Both the position numbers and the translations under genes were made by a program. Positions 10,661 through 20,722 of a DNA stretch of 64,000 nt are shown here, in pieces. Source of the DNA: Craspedostauros australis. Lineage: Eukaryota > Bacillariophyta > Bacillariophyceae > Mastogloiales > Achnanthaceae. Where the stretch lies: contig JAMXDE010000007.1 of NCBI GenBank assembly GCA_026770025.1, positions 620,001 through 684,000 on the forward strand. The letters are read 5' to 3'. How positions within the stretch are numbered: position 1 is the stretch's first letter; each line of letters opens with the position of its first letter. The notes under the pieces were generated by a model. It worked only from the letters and a program-made list of their open reading frames with translations. It did no database searches and had not been told where the DNA came from.

Positions 10661-12184
10661 TCACCGTGTTCCCCGGTTCTGATCGACGTGATCCAAGAAC
10701 CGAGCAAGCTGCGTCGGCATCCATGTCGTCTTTCCATCGCTCGCATGGTTTTCCGACAGCACATACCCGCAGTGCCCACCATGAGGCGTGTAATGGATGC
10801 GCACCGGCAGCGAGGGGTCGTTGGGTGGATTCGTGTTGCCCATGAGGAAGGGGTCGTCCATGGCCTGGACGATCAGCTGCGGCACCCGGATGCGGTCGAG
10901 CAAATGATGCGTCGCTGATTTCTCGTAGTAATCCATCGCGTCGCGGAACCCAAACTCCGGACATATGACGAGCTCTTCGAAATCCAGTATCGTCTTGCAC
11001 TTTCGGAGCTCATCCAGCGTGAACTGGAACGGCACGAGGTAGTGCGTGTTCTCAATCTTTTGGATCAACTTCTCGAGAATGAGAGAGCCATACAATGACT
11101 TGGAGAAGCCGTCCTCGTTGAGATTGACGTAGACTTTGGTGAGATCGAACGGAGCCGCGTTGACGGCCGCACCGCAAACATTGAACGTTTGCGCCTTTTC
11201 ACCCATCTCTGCGAGGTACTTGGTCACGACATTGGCGCCCAGCGAGAATCCGGCCAGATAGATGCGACGGCCGGGGGTAATGGAGGCGATCTGTTCCACC
11301 ATGTGTTTCAAGTCGTCGGTGAAGCTGAGGTGGTAGGCTTTAGTGGTGCGGTTAATGTCCTTGCCGCAGCTGCGGTGGCTGAGGCACACGGCGTCCATGC
11401 CGACGTTGTTGAATGCAGTTGTCATGTCCTTGACAAGGAAGGATTCGGCGTTCGATTCCAGCCCGTGGCTGATGATGACCAGCGGGCGATCCGAATCGGC
11501 ATCCACCTCGAATGCATTGTTGGCAGTCGCGTCATCGTCATGATTGCCGGATGCAGCATACTTCCAGTTGGTTTGGTAAAAGTCGCCATCCGGCGTGTCG
11601 ACGGTCTCGATCCTGTCCCAAGCGAACTGCTGCAAATGTGTCGACGATGCGGAGGATATATTCGTGAGCAAATCCGTGATGTAACCGCATGTGCTGCGGA
11701 ACAGTCCGCCGACGATAGTTTGAATGTGCGCATTCCTGGCCCACCAGGCGGGTCGGAATGGTTCGATTGGCAAGGAATGGGCGAGCTTCGCCATCTGTGG
11801 AACTGCGGCTCCGAAAGATCGTCTGTTCTGTGTGTAGGTTGCGGCTGGACGTGTGGATGAAGATCGCCGCGATGTCGTCGCAGCGTCGACGCCTTCATCC
11901 CACGCGGGTGCGCCCGCATCAGCAATTGTATCATATTCTTCGGCCGACGTTGTGGTCGTCGTCAGGAAGGTGGCGGACCTGGGCCATTTCTGATTTTGCC
12001 GGTGCCGATTCCAGTGCCGTTTGTGCACAAAGCGTTTGGCGGCAGATGCTGGCCGATCGGGGCGAAGGCTCGGGTTGCGGAGGGAGGCGTAGCCGACATT
12101 GAATCCCGATGCTGTGTGGGCAAGCATGGCAGCGGCAGCAACAGCAACAGAAGCCGTGATCATTCTGCAGCTGGCGAATAGCAT
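10661..12184 (-). CDS. YheT/EMB8-type alpha/beta hydrolase, probably plastid-targeted
   Basis: This is an alpha/beta hydrolase of the YheT/ABHD1-3 (plant EMB8) family, which acts on ester or lipid substrates. The core begins with a segment reading WWARNAHIQT, a family hallmark. It continues with the oxyanion-side ISHGLES, the nucleophile elbow GFSLGAN (about 11230-11253), an acid-site DDPF and the C-terminal GGHCGY histidine. The start chosen is the ATG at 12184; the frame runs on to an ATG at 12229, and 12163 is another option. The N-terminus has a hydrophobic signal ending in TASGF, then a basic Ser/Arg-rich stretch without acidic residues. This matches the ASAFAP-like bipartite presequence of diatom plastid proteins. 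The substrate cannot be deduced. Confidence 0.88.
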   Translation of the reverse strand: MLFASCRMITASVAVAAAAMLAHTASGFNVGYASLRNPSLRPDRPASAAKRFVHKRHWNRHRQNQKWPRSATFLTTTTTSAEEYDTIADAGAPAWDEGVDAATTSRRSSSTRPAATYTQNRRSFGAAVPQMAKLAHSLPIEPFRPAWWARNAHIQTIVGGLFRSTCGYITDLLTNISSASSTHLQQFAWDRIETVDTPDGDFYQTNWKYAASGNHDDDATANNAFEVDADSDRPLVIISHGLESNAESFLVKDMTTAFNNVGMDAVCLSHRSCGKDINRTTKAYHLSFTDDLKHMVEQIASITPGRRIYLAGFSLGANVVTKYLAEMGEKAQTFNVCGAAVNAAPFDLTKVYVNLNEDGFSKSLYGSLILEKLIQKIENTHYLVPFQFTLDELRKCKTILDFEELVICPEFGFRDAMDYYEKSATHHLLDRIRVPQLIVQAMDDPFLMGNTNPPNDPSLPVRIHYTPHGGHCGYVLSENHASDGKTTWMPTQLARFLDHVDQNRGTR

Positions 12185-14030
12185 GGTGGTGCCTGATCGT
12201 CCCCTATGTATGTGCATGTACATGTGCATGTGCCTTTGGCTCTGCCTTGTGGGTACGTATGTGACGACCTCTCTTTGGGTACGACTCTCTCCAGAGAGAA
12301 GAACAGAAGATATCTCGACGCTTCGCTGCTGGTAATATGCTGCAATTGTAGGTGGAGCAGAGTACCTAGAGTAGAGGACTCGTGGACAGGACGCAGATTG
12401 CAGCGGCTGCTTGAGCCGTCAAGTCTCTTTCCTTCGCACCGTCTTTCCTGCTCTCTCTTGGACTTCTGTCGTTTTGTTCTTTTGCAAGATCCGTCCGCAG
12501 ATCGGTTCCAACCAAGATCTCAGTTGAGGGCTTGTTGTACCACTTGTCTCGAGGCTCGGCAACGACCATGTGGTACTACCACGAACTATGCACTATGTAT
12601 GTATGGAGTGCCGTAGTCCTTTGTGCTCTGTCGCGCACATCGTGGCTGACCTGTCTTTGGTAGGATGGTGCATGAGGAGATGATGTGACAGAACAGAATG
12701 CGGTGGTTGCGCACAGGTCGAAAGTGCTGACAACGTCAACCAAAAGGTGAGGTGTTCCACGAAATCGACGTGTCAGTATCCACGACCAGAAACTTGATCA
12801 TCACGACACACTCTGGAAAGGGAGAGAGTCCCTGTGTGCATCGTGACCACTTCGAGCATTTCCCTCGTATGTGGAGATAGGAGGTGCACAAAGGACTCCC
12901 TCAGTCCGAAGTTGTTGTTGGGTGGCGCGAAATCGTTCCCCTTCTTCCTCCTATGCGAACGCTCACCGCATATGCGGAGATGTGGAAACAAGTGCTCAAC
13001 GAATAATCTGGAGCAAAGGGTCCCACAGAATCAACACCAAGCAACCCGATGTACACAATCAAGAATGATGAAACAACTGACACAAGTCACGTACATGGAG
13101 GACTCTGTGTGCTGATTTCAAGTTCAGGGTACTCCCACAGCTTTGCACAACTTTTGACAACTTTGTACCATACAAACAAACACGCGCATGGTACAATCTG
13201 CGAGTCGAAGCGTCGTGGTTCAGCACCCATGTCAATTGTACAAATTGAGTGCGAAGTTCAGACAAAGGAATCTCTCTATTGAGACTGCGCTGGATCGTTT
13301 TCAAGTGTCGAATTACTATAGGCACTAACTTACGTCTGTACACTGTACAATGAATCTGGCCGCTTTGAATCATGAAACCATTTGACGAAAATAGGAGACA
13401 ATACGAGAAACAGGATTGAAAAGAAGGAAAATGAAGCGTGAAACGGTCACGGTGACAGAAACAAGGGAAGAACGAAACCAGCGCGCAAATGTGTCGTTGT
13501 CCGACTCTTGAACAAGAAACGGACGAGCGAGAGATACCACGCTTGCCATGCCACACGTTGGGACTGCTTCCGCATCCCCTTTGCCACAAATAGGAGTAAA
13601 CCAAAACTGAAACTGAAGCGCAAGAAACAACACGATCCACAAGAACTCGGGTTAGCGAAAGACCACCGCAGACCATTTGCCGACCAGTGGGAGCGTGGTG
13701 TTGGCAAGAGCGGGATGAGGGAGATCGTACAGTTGAGCTGACAAGCTTTAAAGACAAAAGATCAAGAGCGAGATCAAGAGCAAGAGCAAGAGCAAGAGAG
13801 AGAGAGAGAGAGAAAGAGACGCACAGAGGAATACCAGTCCAACTGGGGAGAAGACCGAGGAATCGCATCGATCTCAGACGTTCCCACTGTCCTCACTTTG
13901 CGTCAAGTGCACACATCCCAATACAGGTTGTCGCAGAGCACTATCATTGGTTCGGAGAAACAGTACCATACTCGTACGACTACGAGTAAACAAGGGGAAC
14001 TTGAAAGTTGCCTGGTTTCTGTTTGCCCCA
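12185..14030. other. Divergent intergenic region with AG-rich microsatellite
   Basis: About 1.8 kb separates the divergent hydrolase and K+ channel genes. It holds a CTCTCTCC/AGAGAG inverted repeat near 12287-12301. An inverted repeat TTGTACCAT...ATGGTACAA lies at 13163-13196, including a copy of the dispersed GTACCATGCGCGT motif. An imperfect (AG/AAGAGC) microsatellite lies near 13756-13820. A 269-residue minus-strand frame here is low complexity and has no recognised domain. Confidence 0.6.
13756..13820. repeat. Imperfect (AAGAGC)/(AG)n microsatellite
   Basis: Runs of AAGAGCAAGAGCAAGAGC pass into a pure AG run and then AAAGAGA. Its minus-strand translation gives the Ser/Leu/Ala-rich start of a spurious ORF. 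Confidence 0.9.
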
Positions 14031-16811
14031 ATGATGGCGTCCACGATTGCATCAGCATCGGTGGCAAGGAGAGATGCTGCAGAATCATCATCCCCGACCA
14101 CGGCAGTGACAGCGACAGCAACAGCGATGGCAGAAGACACAACAGCTGCAGCGGATACGGGGTATTCATCCGCGATGGTGATGGAAGACATCGAAGTTCG
14201 CCGACGTCTCGATGAAGAGTACGAGAGAGCGTTGGAGGAACGAGAGATTGGATACAACGCAAGGTCGCAGAGCGTCCGGCAGTCGGCATTCTTCTCAGTG
14301 TTCTTCATGACGGCCTACCTCATCCTTGGAACGATATTCTTTGTGCGCCAGACGGATTGGACCATCCCGGAATCCTTGCTGTTCTCCATCTACACCGTCA
14401 CTACAGTTGGCTACGGCAACCAAGAGATGCCCAACAGCCCTGGCTTTCAAATGTACACCATCTTCTACATCCTGCTTGGCATTGCCGGGCTCACGATCAT
14501 GGTGAGTAAGTGGACGGAAGAATGATCGAATGAATGACTCAGTGAGCGAATGAGTGCGTCTGTCGATGCGGACGTGGGCACGTTAGATGTTCCAAACGGC
14601 ATTGTCTCAAATATCATATGAATTTACAGAATCCATGGCTCCCGAAGCCATTCAATCACCAAGCTCTGTGCCCTTGTGGCTATTCCATGGCGTGGATCGT
14701 CGTGATGGTCGATGCTATGAATACATTTACATCGGCGGCACGTTCGGAACCAGAGACCAACTATCAGCCACAAACACCCAGTCGCGCACACCCGCATGCG
14801 CGCGCGTTCATGCACGCTGACGATAGAATGGCGACAGTGATACAACTGCGTGGGAGCACAGTCTGACTTGGTCTTTTCGATTTCGCTTCTCATGGCAACG
14901 TCTCTCATTTTGTTTTTCACACTTACTGAAACCACTTCTTCGATTGACGATCGTATTCGCGTACTCTGCTTGTGAAAGGTTGCGCAAGTATACCAGTGCA
15001 TAGCCCTGGAGGCCTCAAGAGCACAGCATGCTCGAGACAAAACGGAAATGGCGAGGCGTGGACTTGACATTCTCGCAGCAGAAGAAGTGATTTCAAATCA
15101 GGATGATGCGGACGGCATCCAGGTCGGCACCGGCGGCACGGCCGAAATCCTGTCACATCACCAGCACAACATCCCCTTCTTCGTCGACCTCTTCTTCCGC
15201 CACTATGATCGCACAAGAGACTTTTTGCGGAACAACGAGTTCGGACGCGGGGTGTCCGTCGTCTTTCCTTTGGCAGGGCTCATTGGAATGGGGGCCATGG
15301 TCGTAGGACCCATCGAGGGATGGACCCTCGTCGAGGCCCTCTACTTCTCTGTGGTGTCCCTCACCACGGTGGGTTTTGGCGACTACGTCCCGAGACGAAC
15401 GGCCAGCATCATCTTCTGCATATTCTGGCTACCCTTCAGCATCGGCTTCATGAGCATATTCCTCGGCAACGTGGCGTCCTTTTACATTCGCCTCAGCGAC
15501 AAGAACATCCACAGAATCGAAACGCACACGAGACGGCGGCTGCAGCGGCTCAAGGATGAGATGGAACGTGAAAGAGCGGAGATCTTGAAACGAGCATACC
15601 GTGGACAAGAGAAAGCCGTCGCCAAGGCAGCGTGCCTGTCGGATGACGATGACGCGACCCAAACAAACAGCACAAACGAAGTCGCGACGATACCATTGCA
15701 CCATGCACGCCTGGCTTCTCAGCGACGCAGCGACAATTTTGATGCGCTGCCTACGGATTCGGAAGATCTCATGAACACATCGACCATGTTTGGTCTATTT
15801 GGATCAAACCTGGAAGCAGGCAGCAGCTCCGTACAGCGGCGGCAAAGGATTCTGGACAACAGCATGGGAGCATCGACGGCAGATGGGAAGGCGCAGCACC
15901 GGACCATGCAATCCATGAAGGACATCATCGATGCTGTTCATCTGAACGTGGAGAGCGATGACAAGCAGCAGAGCAGTGGCAGCACCAAAGATGGATTGGA
16001 TACTGGGTACGTGCGTGCCCGACCGACGCCTGCTACTGCTGCTGCTATGATATCAAAACCGCACCCGTTCACGCAGCCCCATGGGGCGCTGCGAAAACCG
16101 TCGTTCGGTCTCCGAGTCTTGGTACAGGAGCGCTTCGCAGAAATCATCGCGACGGATATCGCCGGGTACCAATCGTCGATAGAGATCCGCGATACGGTGC
16201 TGTCGGTGACGATCGACGTACTGAAGGACGCCGCCGACAAATGGCTCATCCCCCGAAGGGCACGCAAGGCATTCCGGGCGGTGGCATTTGAGGCGCTGTA
16301 CTTTGTGGGCGAGCACGGCCTGATTACGGAGGGCGCCGAGGCTTTGTTCCGCCTATCCCCGTTCGAGTTCCACGGACTGTTCAGCCCACTGTTGGCCGCC
16401 ATGGGAGACGCTGAGACGATGGAACGCTGGCTTGCAAACACCGATGTGCTCGCCGAAGTGGATCTGCGAAAGACGTCCGCAGAGTCCCCACCACAAGCAG
16501 CCACCCGTGCGCATGCACGATCTCCAACTCGACATGCAGCACATCAACCGCCACCGTTGCAGGCTGTTGCGACCGTGCCAGTATCGACGCCACCACGACA
16601 CGTGCGAACAGCGGGTGCGCCGATGGTTGCTTCCACTTCGATGTCACCGACGACAACACCACCACCAAGCAGGGCAGCTCACGACACCAGCGTCCATCGC
16701 AGCAGAAACGGAAACACCACCACGTCCACCACCACCATCAACAACAGAAAGAACAACAACTTGGTTCAGAACAGCCACATTGACGAAGACAATGGAAGGT
16801 GCATCACATGA
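14031..16811 (+). CDS. Two-pore-domain potassium channel (TPK-like), one intron
   Basis: Two exons (14031-14501 and 14979-16811) give a 767-residue channel. The first pore unit is exon 1: a membrane helix (FFSVFFMTAYLILGTIFF), a pore loop with selectivity filter TVGYG (residues 125-129) and a second helix. Exon 2 supplies helix 3, the second filter TVGFG (287-291) and helix 4. The two-filter, four-helix plan is that of K2P/TPK channels, which dimerise to conduct K+. The donor GTGAGT and acceptor AAAG join in phase 0, right after helix 2. The long cytosolic C-terminus has no EF-hand that I can see. It contains a predicted helical domain near 16090-16440 that I do not recognise, then a His/Thr/Pro-rich tail. 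The longer frame from 13947 begins with TTG, so the ATG at 14031 was used. Confidence 0.9.
14502..14978 (+). other. Intron of the K+ channel gene
   Basis: It begins GTGAGT and ends TGTGAAAG, 477 bp, phase 0. Removing it fuses the two pore domains, and the exon 2 frame has a stop immediately upstream of the acceptor (TGA at 14973). It contains a CGCGCGCG-like run near 14795-14812. Confidence 0.8.
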
Positions 16812-17003
16812 TGGTAAAGATTGGGATACTTGACAGTGTTCAAGACCCGACGGACTATTATCACTGTCACCGAATGATGTCGCAGCAAATCACACTGAAT
16901 TATACCACAGACACTATCCGCCGCAGATTGAAAGACTGGTCGTGCTGGGATGCATCTCAGTCATGGGTTTAAATCGTAGGCCTGTACGGAGCATCAACGC
17001 AGA

Positions 17004-17880
17004 TCACCAAATGCCGTTGCTGTCATCGAGAGGCCACGTATCGAGCGCCTTCTTGCCTTGGGACTCCGTGGCGACGAACGCAAGCTCGGTGCCTGTCTTG
17101 TCCAGCGGGACGATGGAGGGCACGCCAGCGCGACGGTCTGTACCCAGCTTGGCAGCTTCGCGACCGGACCAGACGTTGTATTGCTTCTTGATTGCGTCCA
17201 CCTCTGAGAAGGGAACCGCGATCATCTGAAGGGCCTTGGAACGCTCCAACGCAGCTTCCTCGGATTGGTCCGAGCTGACGTAGATGAATTCGATCGGCTT
17301 TCCGTCCGCCGCTGACGATTCCCTGAACGCTTTGATGTCTGGTTCGATCGATGTGCACATCGGACACCTGTGGTTGATGAATCGGGGCAGGGCCATGATC
17401 GTCGCAACCGGAGAGCCCGATGCGAGGTGGTTGACGGTTGACGGTTGATACAGAGGGACGGGGAGGTTGCGTCGAGTCAAATGGGATGACATTGATGAGC
17501 GCACAGATATGGAGTAATACTTGCTACTGTATATAATATAGTAATATAATGCAATGGAAGAGCAATACAGGCATAATAGACCATGGAATGGTAGTACAAG
17601 CAGTCACTGCAGTATTCCGACTTGCAAACCCCATTGAGTCCTCTTTTCGACAACGCTGTATTCGCATTCGTACGAGTGCAGCAGAAGAAGCTGAATAAAG
17701 CGGAGTGGGTGTGGAGCACTGATGTGTACTGGATGTCCAGACCAAGCATGCCTCACGAACTCACCAGCCAGCCGAAAAGTACAGCGCCACCCTCTTGTTC
17801 TTGAGCTTGTTCGTCAGCTCTTCGCCAGAGAGAGGGTCGCCAGTGTCAGGGCTGAACACCGAAGGCAAAGACGAAGCCAT
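17004..17880 (-). CDS. Nucleoredoxin/tryparedoxin-like thioredoxin-fold protein
   Basis: Two exons, 17880-17765 and 17367-17004, encode 159 residues. The thioredoxin fold is clear: KRVALYFSAGWCPMC active site, a nucleoredoxin-type segment reading FIYVSSDQSEEAA, then VPSIVPLDKTG containing the cis-proline. The two redox cysteines follow the junction, because the intron divides the tryptophan codon of WCPMC. The family reduces disulfides of partner proteins in the cytosol or nucleus. The ATG at 17880 gives the usual short N-terminus. An in-frame ATG at 17976 would add 32 basic, hydrophobic residues resembling a mitochondrial targeting peptide. A LINE lies 138 bases upstream of the ATG, so the ancestral promoter is now about 8.4 kb away. 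Confidence 0.88.
17368..17764 (-). other. Intron splitting the WCPMC redox motif
   Basis: On the minus strand it starts GTGAGT and ends CCACAG, 397 bp, phase 2. Splicing turns ...GGC TG + G TGT CCG into Gly-Trp-Cys-Pro. Without it the upstream frame ends after ...SAGW. Confidence 0.88.
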
Positions 17881-18001
17881 TTTCAGTTGGGTGGAAACAC
17901 GTCGTTGGATGGGAGCCGAGCGCCCGTGTGTGATTTGTTGGAATGCCAAGAGTCTTGTTCCTGTCAGCAGCAGCATGCTCTGCGAGTGGTATGGTATGGT
18001 G

Positions 18002-18018
18002 TGATGCCCACTGGAGTA
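18002..18018. repeat. Left 17-bp target site duplication of the LINE
   Basis: TGATGCCCACTGGAGTA occurs here and identically at 26360-26376. The copies bracket the two-ORF element, the arrangement produced by target-primed reverse transcription. Confidence 0.9.
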
Positions 18019-18147
18019 CAATACCAGAACCCGAAAAAACTCAAACAACGATAACACTAGTAAAACAACAAAACACAACACATCAACAAACACCAGTACA
18101 AAATCTACAGCGAATTCTACGTAACACGAACGAAATCCAAAACGACG

Positions 18148-20580
18148 ATGAAGGCAACCAAACATGTCAGGATCATGGAGGACAAAGCTGATGACGTCGA
18201 GATGGCCGAGGTGCAAGGACCAGCGGTGCAAACCACAACTCCCAAGCCACCTCCCAAGCCAAATCCGAGCCTCAGCGAGGAAGAATTGATGGAGAAACGA
18301 GGAGAAGTAGCCACAGAGTGGAAAGATCCGAACACAGCGCGGTGGAAAAAACTCAGCGACACGATCGCACACCAGGCAAAGGGATTCGAACCAGGCGAGA
18401 AGTACGGGGAAGGCGAACGATCAATGCACAACCAAGTCAAGAAGGCACTCACCAAGAAAGCCATGTGGGAGAAGACCGATACATCGATGGTGTCAGCAAG
18501 CATGCCGAAGATCAAGGAAATGACAGTCTTCTTCCAAACCGTCATGGACGGGCGTACCACGAAACTGGGGAAATCCAAAGTTCCACCAGACGATCCGTCC
18601 AGAGTAGCCATCAAGCAATTGATCGCTGATCTTTCGCTCACAGACCCAGTCCAATGCTTCACAGACACCATAAAGCCAGGAGGGGCTGTCATGATAGCAA
18701 ACCAGATGACAATTCTGTGGGCGGCAGCAACCAACTACATGGGGTGCCAATACATGGCAGAGAAACCTCCACCGGAAGTGGACTCGGGAGCAGACGCGAT
18801 GACGGTCGACAGCGACGACGACAGCTATGATCTCGTAGCTTTGGTGTCGAAGAAACCGCTCAAGCAAGCGAATCTGACGGCGTACACCACAAGCACGAAG
18901 ATCGACTCGCCAGCGCCACGAGACAAGGATGGAAACCCAAGCGTAGCAAGGGAGCCAACAGACAGCGACGGAAACTCCAACAACAATGAGACCAAAGATG
19001 ACGGATGGACCAAGCATCAGAAAAAGAAACCTCAGATGTCGAACCCAAAGTGCCGATACTACGAGAGATTCGAAATGCGCCTCAAAATCCCCAAAGGCAC
19101 AAAAACGCCAGTGAGGGATTTCCAGGAACGCTTTCGGCAATGGTACGACGAAGCCAAAGGCATGGATCAAAGCTTGACAATCAGCCCATGGTACAAGAAG
19201 AACAAGGCCAAGGGCTGCATCATCACCGACTCAGACATTCCCGCTATGTGGAAGGATCTCCGGTATTACATCGGCAGAGCCAACCCAACATCGAAAAGCG
19301 AGGACGTATACTTGCAGGTCCTGATGTCTTCGAACATTGACATGCAAGCATTCACAAGCTGGAACACAGAGCTTGAGGGTGCGTACCACGAGGGCGAGTA
19401 CGCCTACATCCAAGATCTGCGTGATGCGGAGCACACGACCGAGATAGGCTTCATGGCCTACTCCGGTAACTTCACAAAAGCGAAACAAACTCTAACAGTC
19501 ATAAATCAGCTATTGGCAGAGAAGAGAGCCAAGCTCAAAGTCGGCGGCAGGGTGAAGTTCGTGGGAAAGGTGTCCGAGGAAGTGAAGGCAAGTCACTTGC
19601 AAAACGGCGGAAGCTGGCACAATGCTCCATGGATGGCACTTCATCTACATGCGGATGTGAAAGACGCGCGCAGGGCATCAAAGCTCCTGGGCAAAATCTT
19701 CAACACCAAGGATGGCGACCGCAAAGGCCTCAACTACAGATACGTGCCCAAACCAGGCACGTCGGTTATGGGAGCGAAGACGGCGATGAAAGTTCAAGCC
19801 ATGATCCGGAAACATCAGAGCTACGTGCGCAGACTGAAGTACGAACAGCTCAAAGGTGACTTCGCGTTGGACACCAAGGATCCAGAGTCGGGCACCATCA
19901 CTCTTCGGGAGTTCCTGGCGCAGCAAACCAGCGAAGGCAATCCTCTCATCCATGACGTCAGCACAACGCACATGGCAGATGGTAAAGAAGACGCGATCCA
20001 TATCGTGGCTTTCGAGGAACGCTACGCGCAAGCGGTAGGGCTCATCCACACAATCGCAATCAGGTGTTCTACGGAAATCAACGCATCCACGAACAAGTGG
20101 TTCTCCGAAGATATCGTGGCAATGAGTTGCTCCATGATAAAGGATGACAGTGGGGAATATGTGGACGTCGAGACTGAAGAAGAAATGGACTTCCTTTTGG
20201 ACGAAGGGTTTGGAAATGTCGTCATCGAAGGCATCGACTTCATGGAGAGCGAGAGCGCATCCCCGAAGCGAAAGAAGGCCAGGCTGGAGGACGAGAGTTT
20301 CAAAACTTTTGGGACGGAATACGGCAAGTCGGCAGCTTCGTCACGATACACCATACCGGAATCTCAAACAGAGGCAGATGAAATCGAAGCGGAAATCGAA
20401 GAAGCAATGAAGATGGCAAGAGAAGCACAAGAGTTGGCGGCGACTCGAGTCCGAATGCAAGAACAATCGAGCACGATCACCAACCAAGAAGCAATCATAG
20501 CGGCACTGCGCGCCCAACTGGAAGCGTCCGCGGCCACGCCACCTGCCTCAAGCAAGGGTAGGGGCGAGGATCAAGAATAA
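18148..20580 (+). CDS. LINE ORF1 protein
   Basis: The 810-residue protein precedes ORF2 in the same element and should be the RNA-binding partner of the retrotransposition particle. An acidic, Pro-rich N-terminus leads to a central globular region (about residues 290-640) with RFEMRLKIPKG and a downstream TISPWYKKN segment. A bipartite basic stretch SPKRKKAR near residue 710 may be a nuclear localisation signal. A Glu/Ala-rich C-terminal coiled coil covers about residues 740-795. I see no CCHC knuckle and no clear RRM signature, so the nucleic-acid-binding mode is unknown. The last 80 nt overlap the open ORF2 frame. Confidence 0.85.
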   Translation: MKATKHVRIMEDKADDVEMAEVQGPAVQTTTPKPPPKPNPSLSEEELMEKRGEVATEWKDPNTARWKKLSDTIAHQAKGFEPGEKYGEGERSMHNQVKKALTKKAMWEKTDTSMVSASMPKIKEMTVFFQTVMDGRTTKLGKSKVPPDDPSRVAIKQLIADLSLTDPVQCFTDTIKPGGAVMIANQMTILWAAATNYMGCQYMAEKPPPEVDSGADAMTVDSDDDSYDLVALVSKKPLKQANLTAYTTSTKIDSPAPRDKDGNPSVAREPTDSDGNSNNNETKDDGWTKHQKKKPQMSNPKCRYYERFEMRLKIPKGTKTPVRDFQERFRQWYDEAKGMDQSLTISPWYKKNKAKGCIITDSDIPAMWKDLRYYIGRANPTSKSEDVYLQVLMSSNIDMQAFTSWNTELEGAYHEGEYAYIQDLRDAEHTTEIGFMAYSGNFTKAKQTLTVINQLLAEKRAKLKVGGRVKFVGKVSEEVKASHLQNGGSWHNAPWMALHLHADVKDARRASKLLGKIFNTKDGDRKGLNYRYVPKPGTSVMGAKTAMKVQAMIRKHQSYVRRLKYEQLKGDFALDTKDPESGTITLREFLAQQTSEGNPLIHDVSTTHMADGKEDAIHIVAFEERYAQAVGLIHTIAIRCSTEINASTNKWFSEDIVAMSCSMIKDDSGEYVDVETEEEMDFLLDEGFGNVVIEGIDFMESESASPKRKKARLEDESFKTFGTEYGKSAASSRYTIPESQTEADEIEAEIEEAMKMAREAQELAATRVRMQEQSSTITNQEAIIAALRAQLEASAATPPASSKGRGEDQE
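20501..20580 (+). promoter_or_regulatory. ORF1/ORF2 overlap, candidate +1 recoding region
   Basis: The ORF2 frame is open from just after a TAG at 20498-20500 and runs through the ORF1 stop (TAA, 20578-20580). It has no ATG until 20870. A +1 slip anywhere in these 80 nt would give an ORF1-ORF2 fusion. No known slippery heptamer is recognised, so the mechanism is open. Confidence 0.5.
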
Positions 20581-20722
20581 AGCGAGGCTGGGGGCAGGAG
20601 AAGCATCACCAACCACCCCCGCAAGCCCAACGGATGCAACCCCGGAGGAAGGGCGCCAGGAAGGGCACAACCTCCACGATCGGCACTGGGGCGACTCCCC
20701 TCGTACAAAGAGCAGTTCGGTA

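Noticed and set aside
13059-13868. 269-residue minus-strand ORF with a hydrophobic N-terminus
   Set aside because: The apparent signal sequence is the translation of the AG microsatellite, the rest is compositionally random and no domain is visible.
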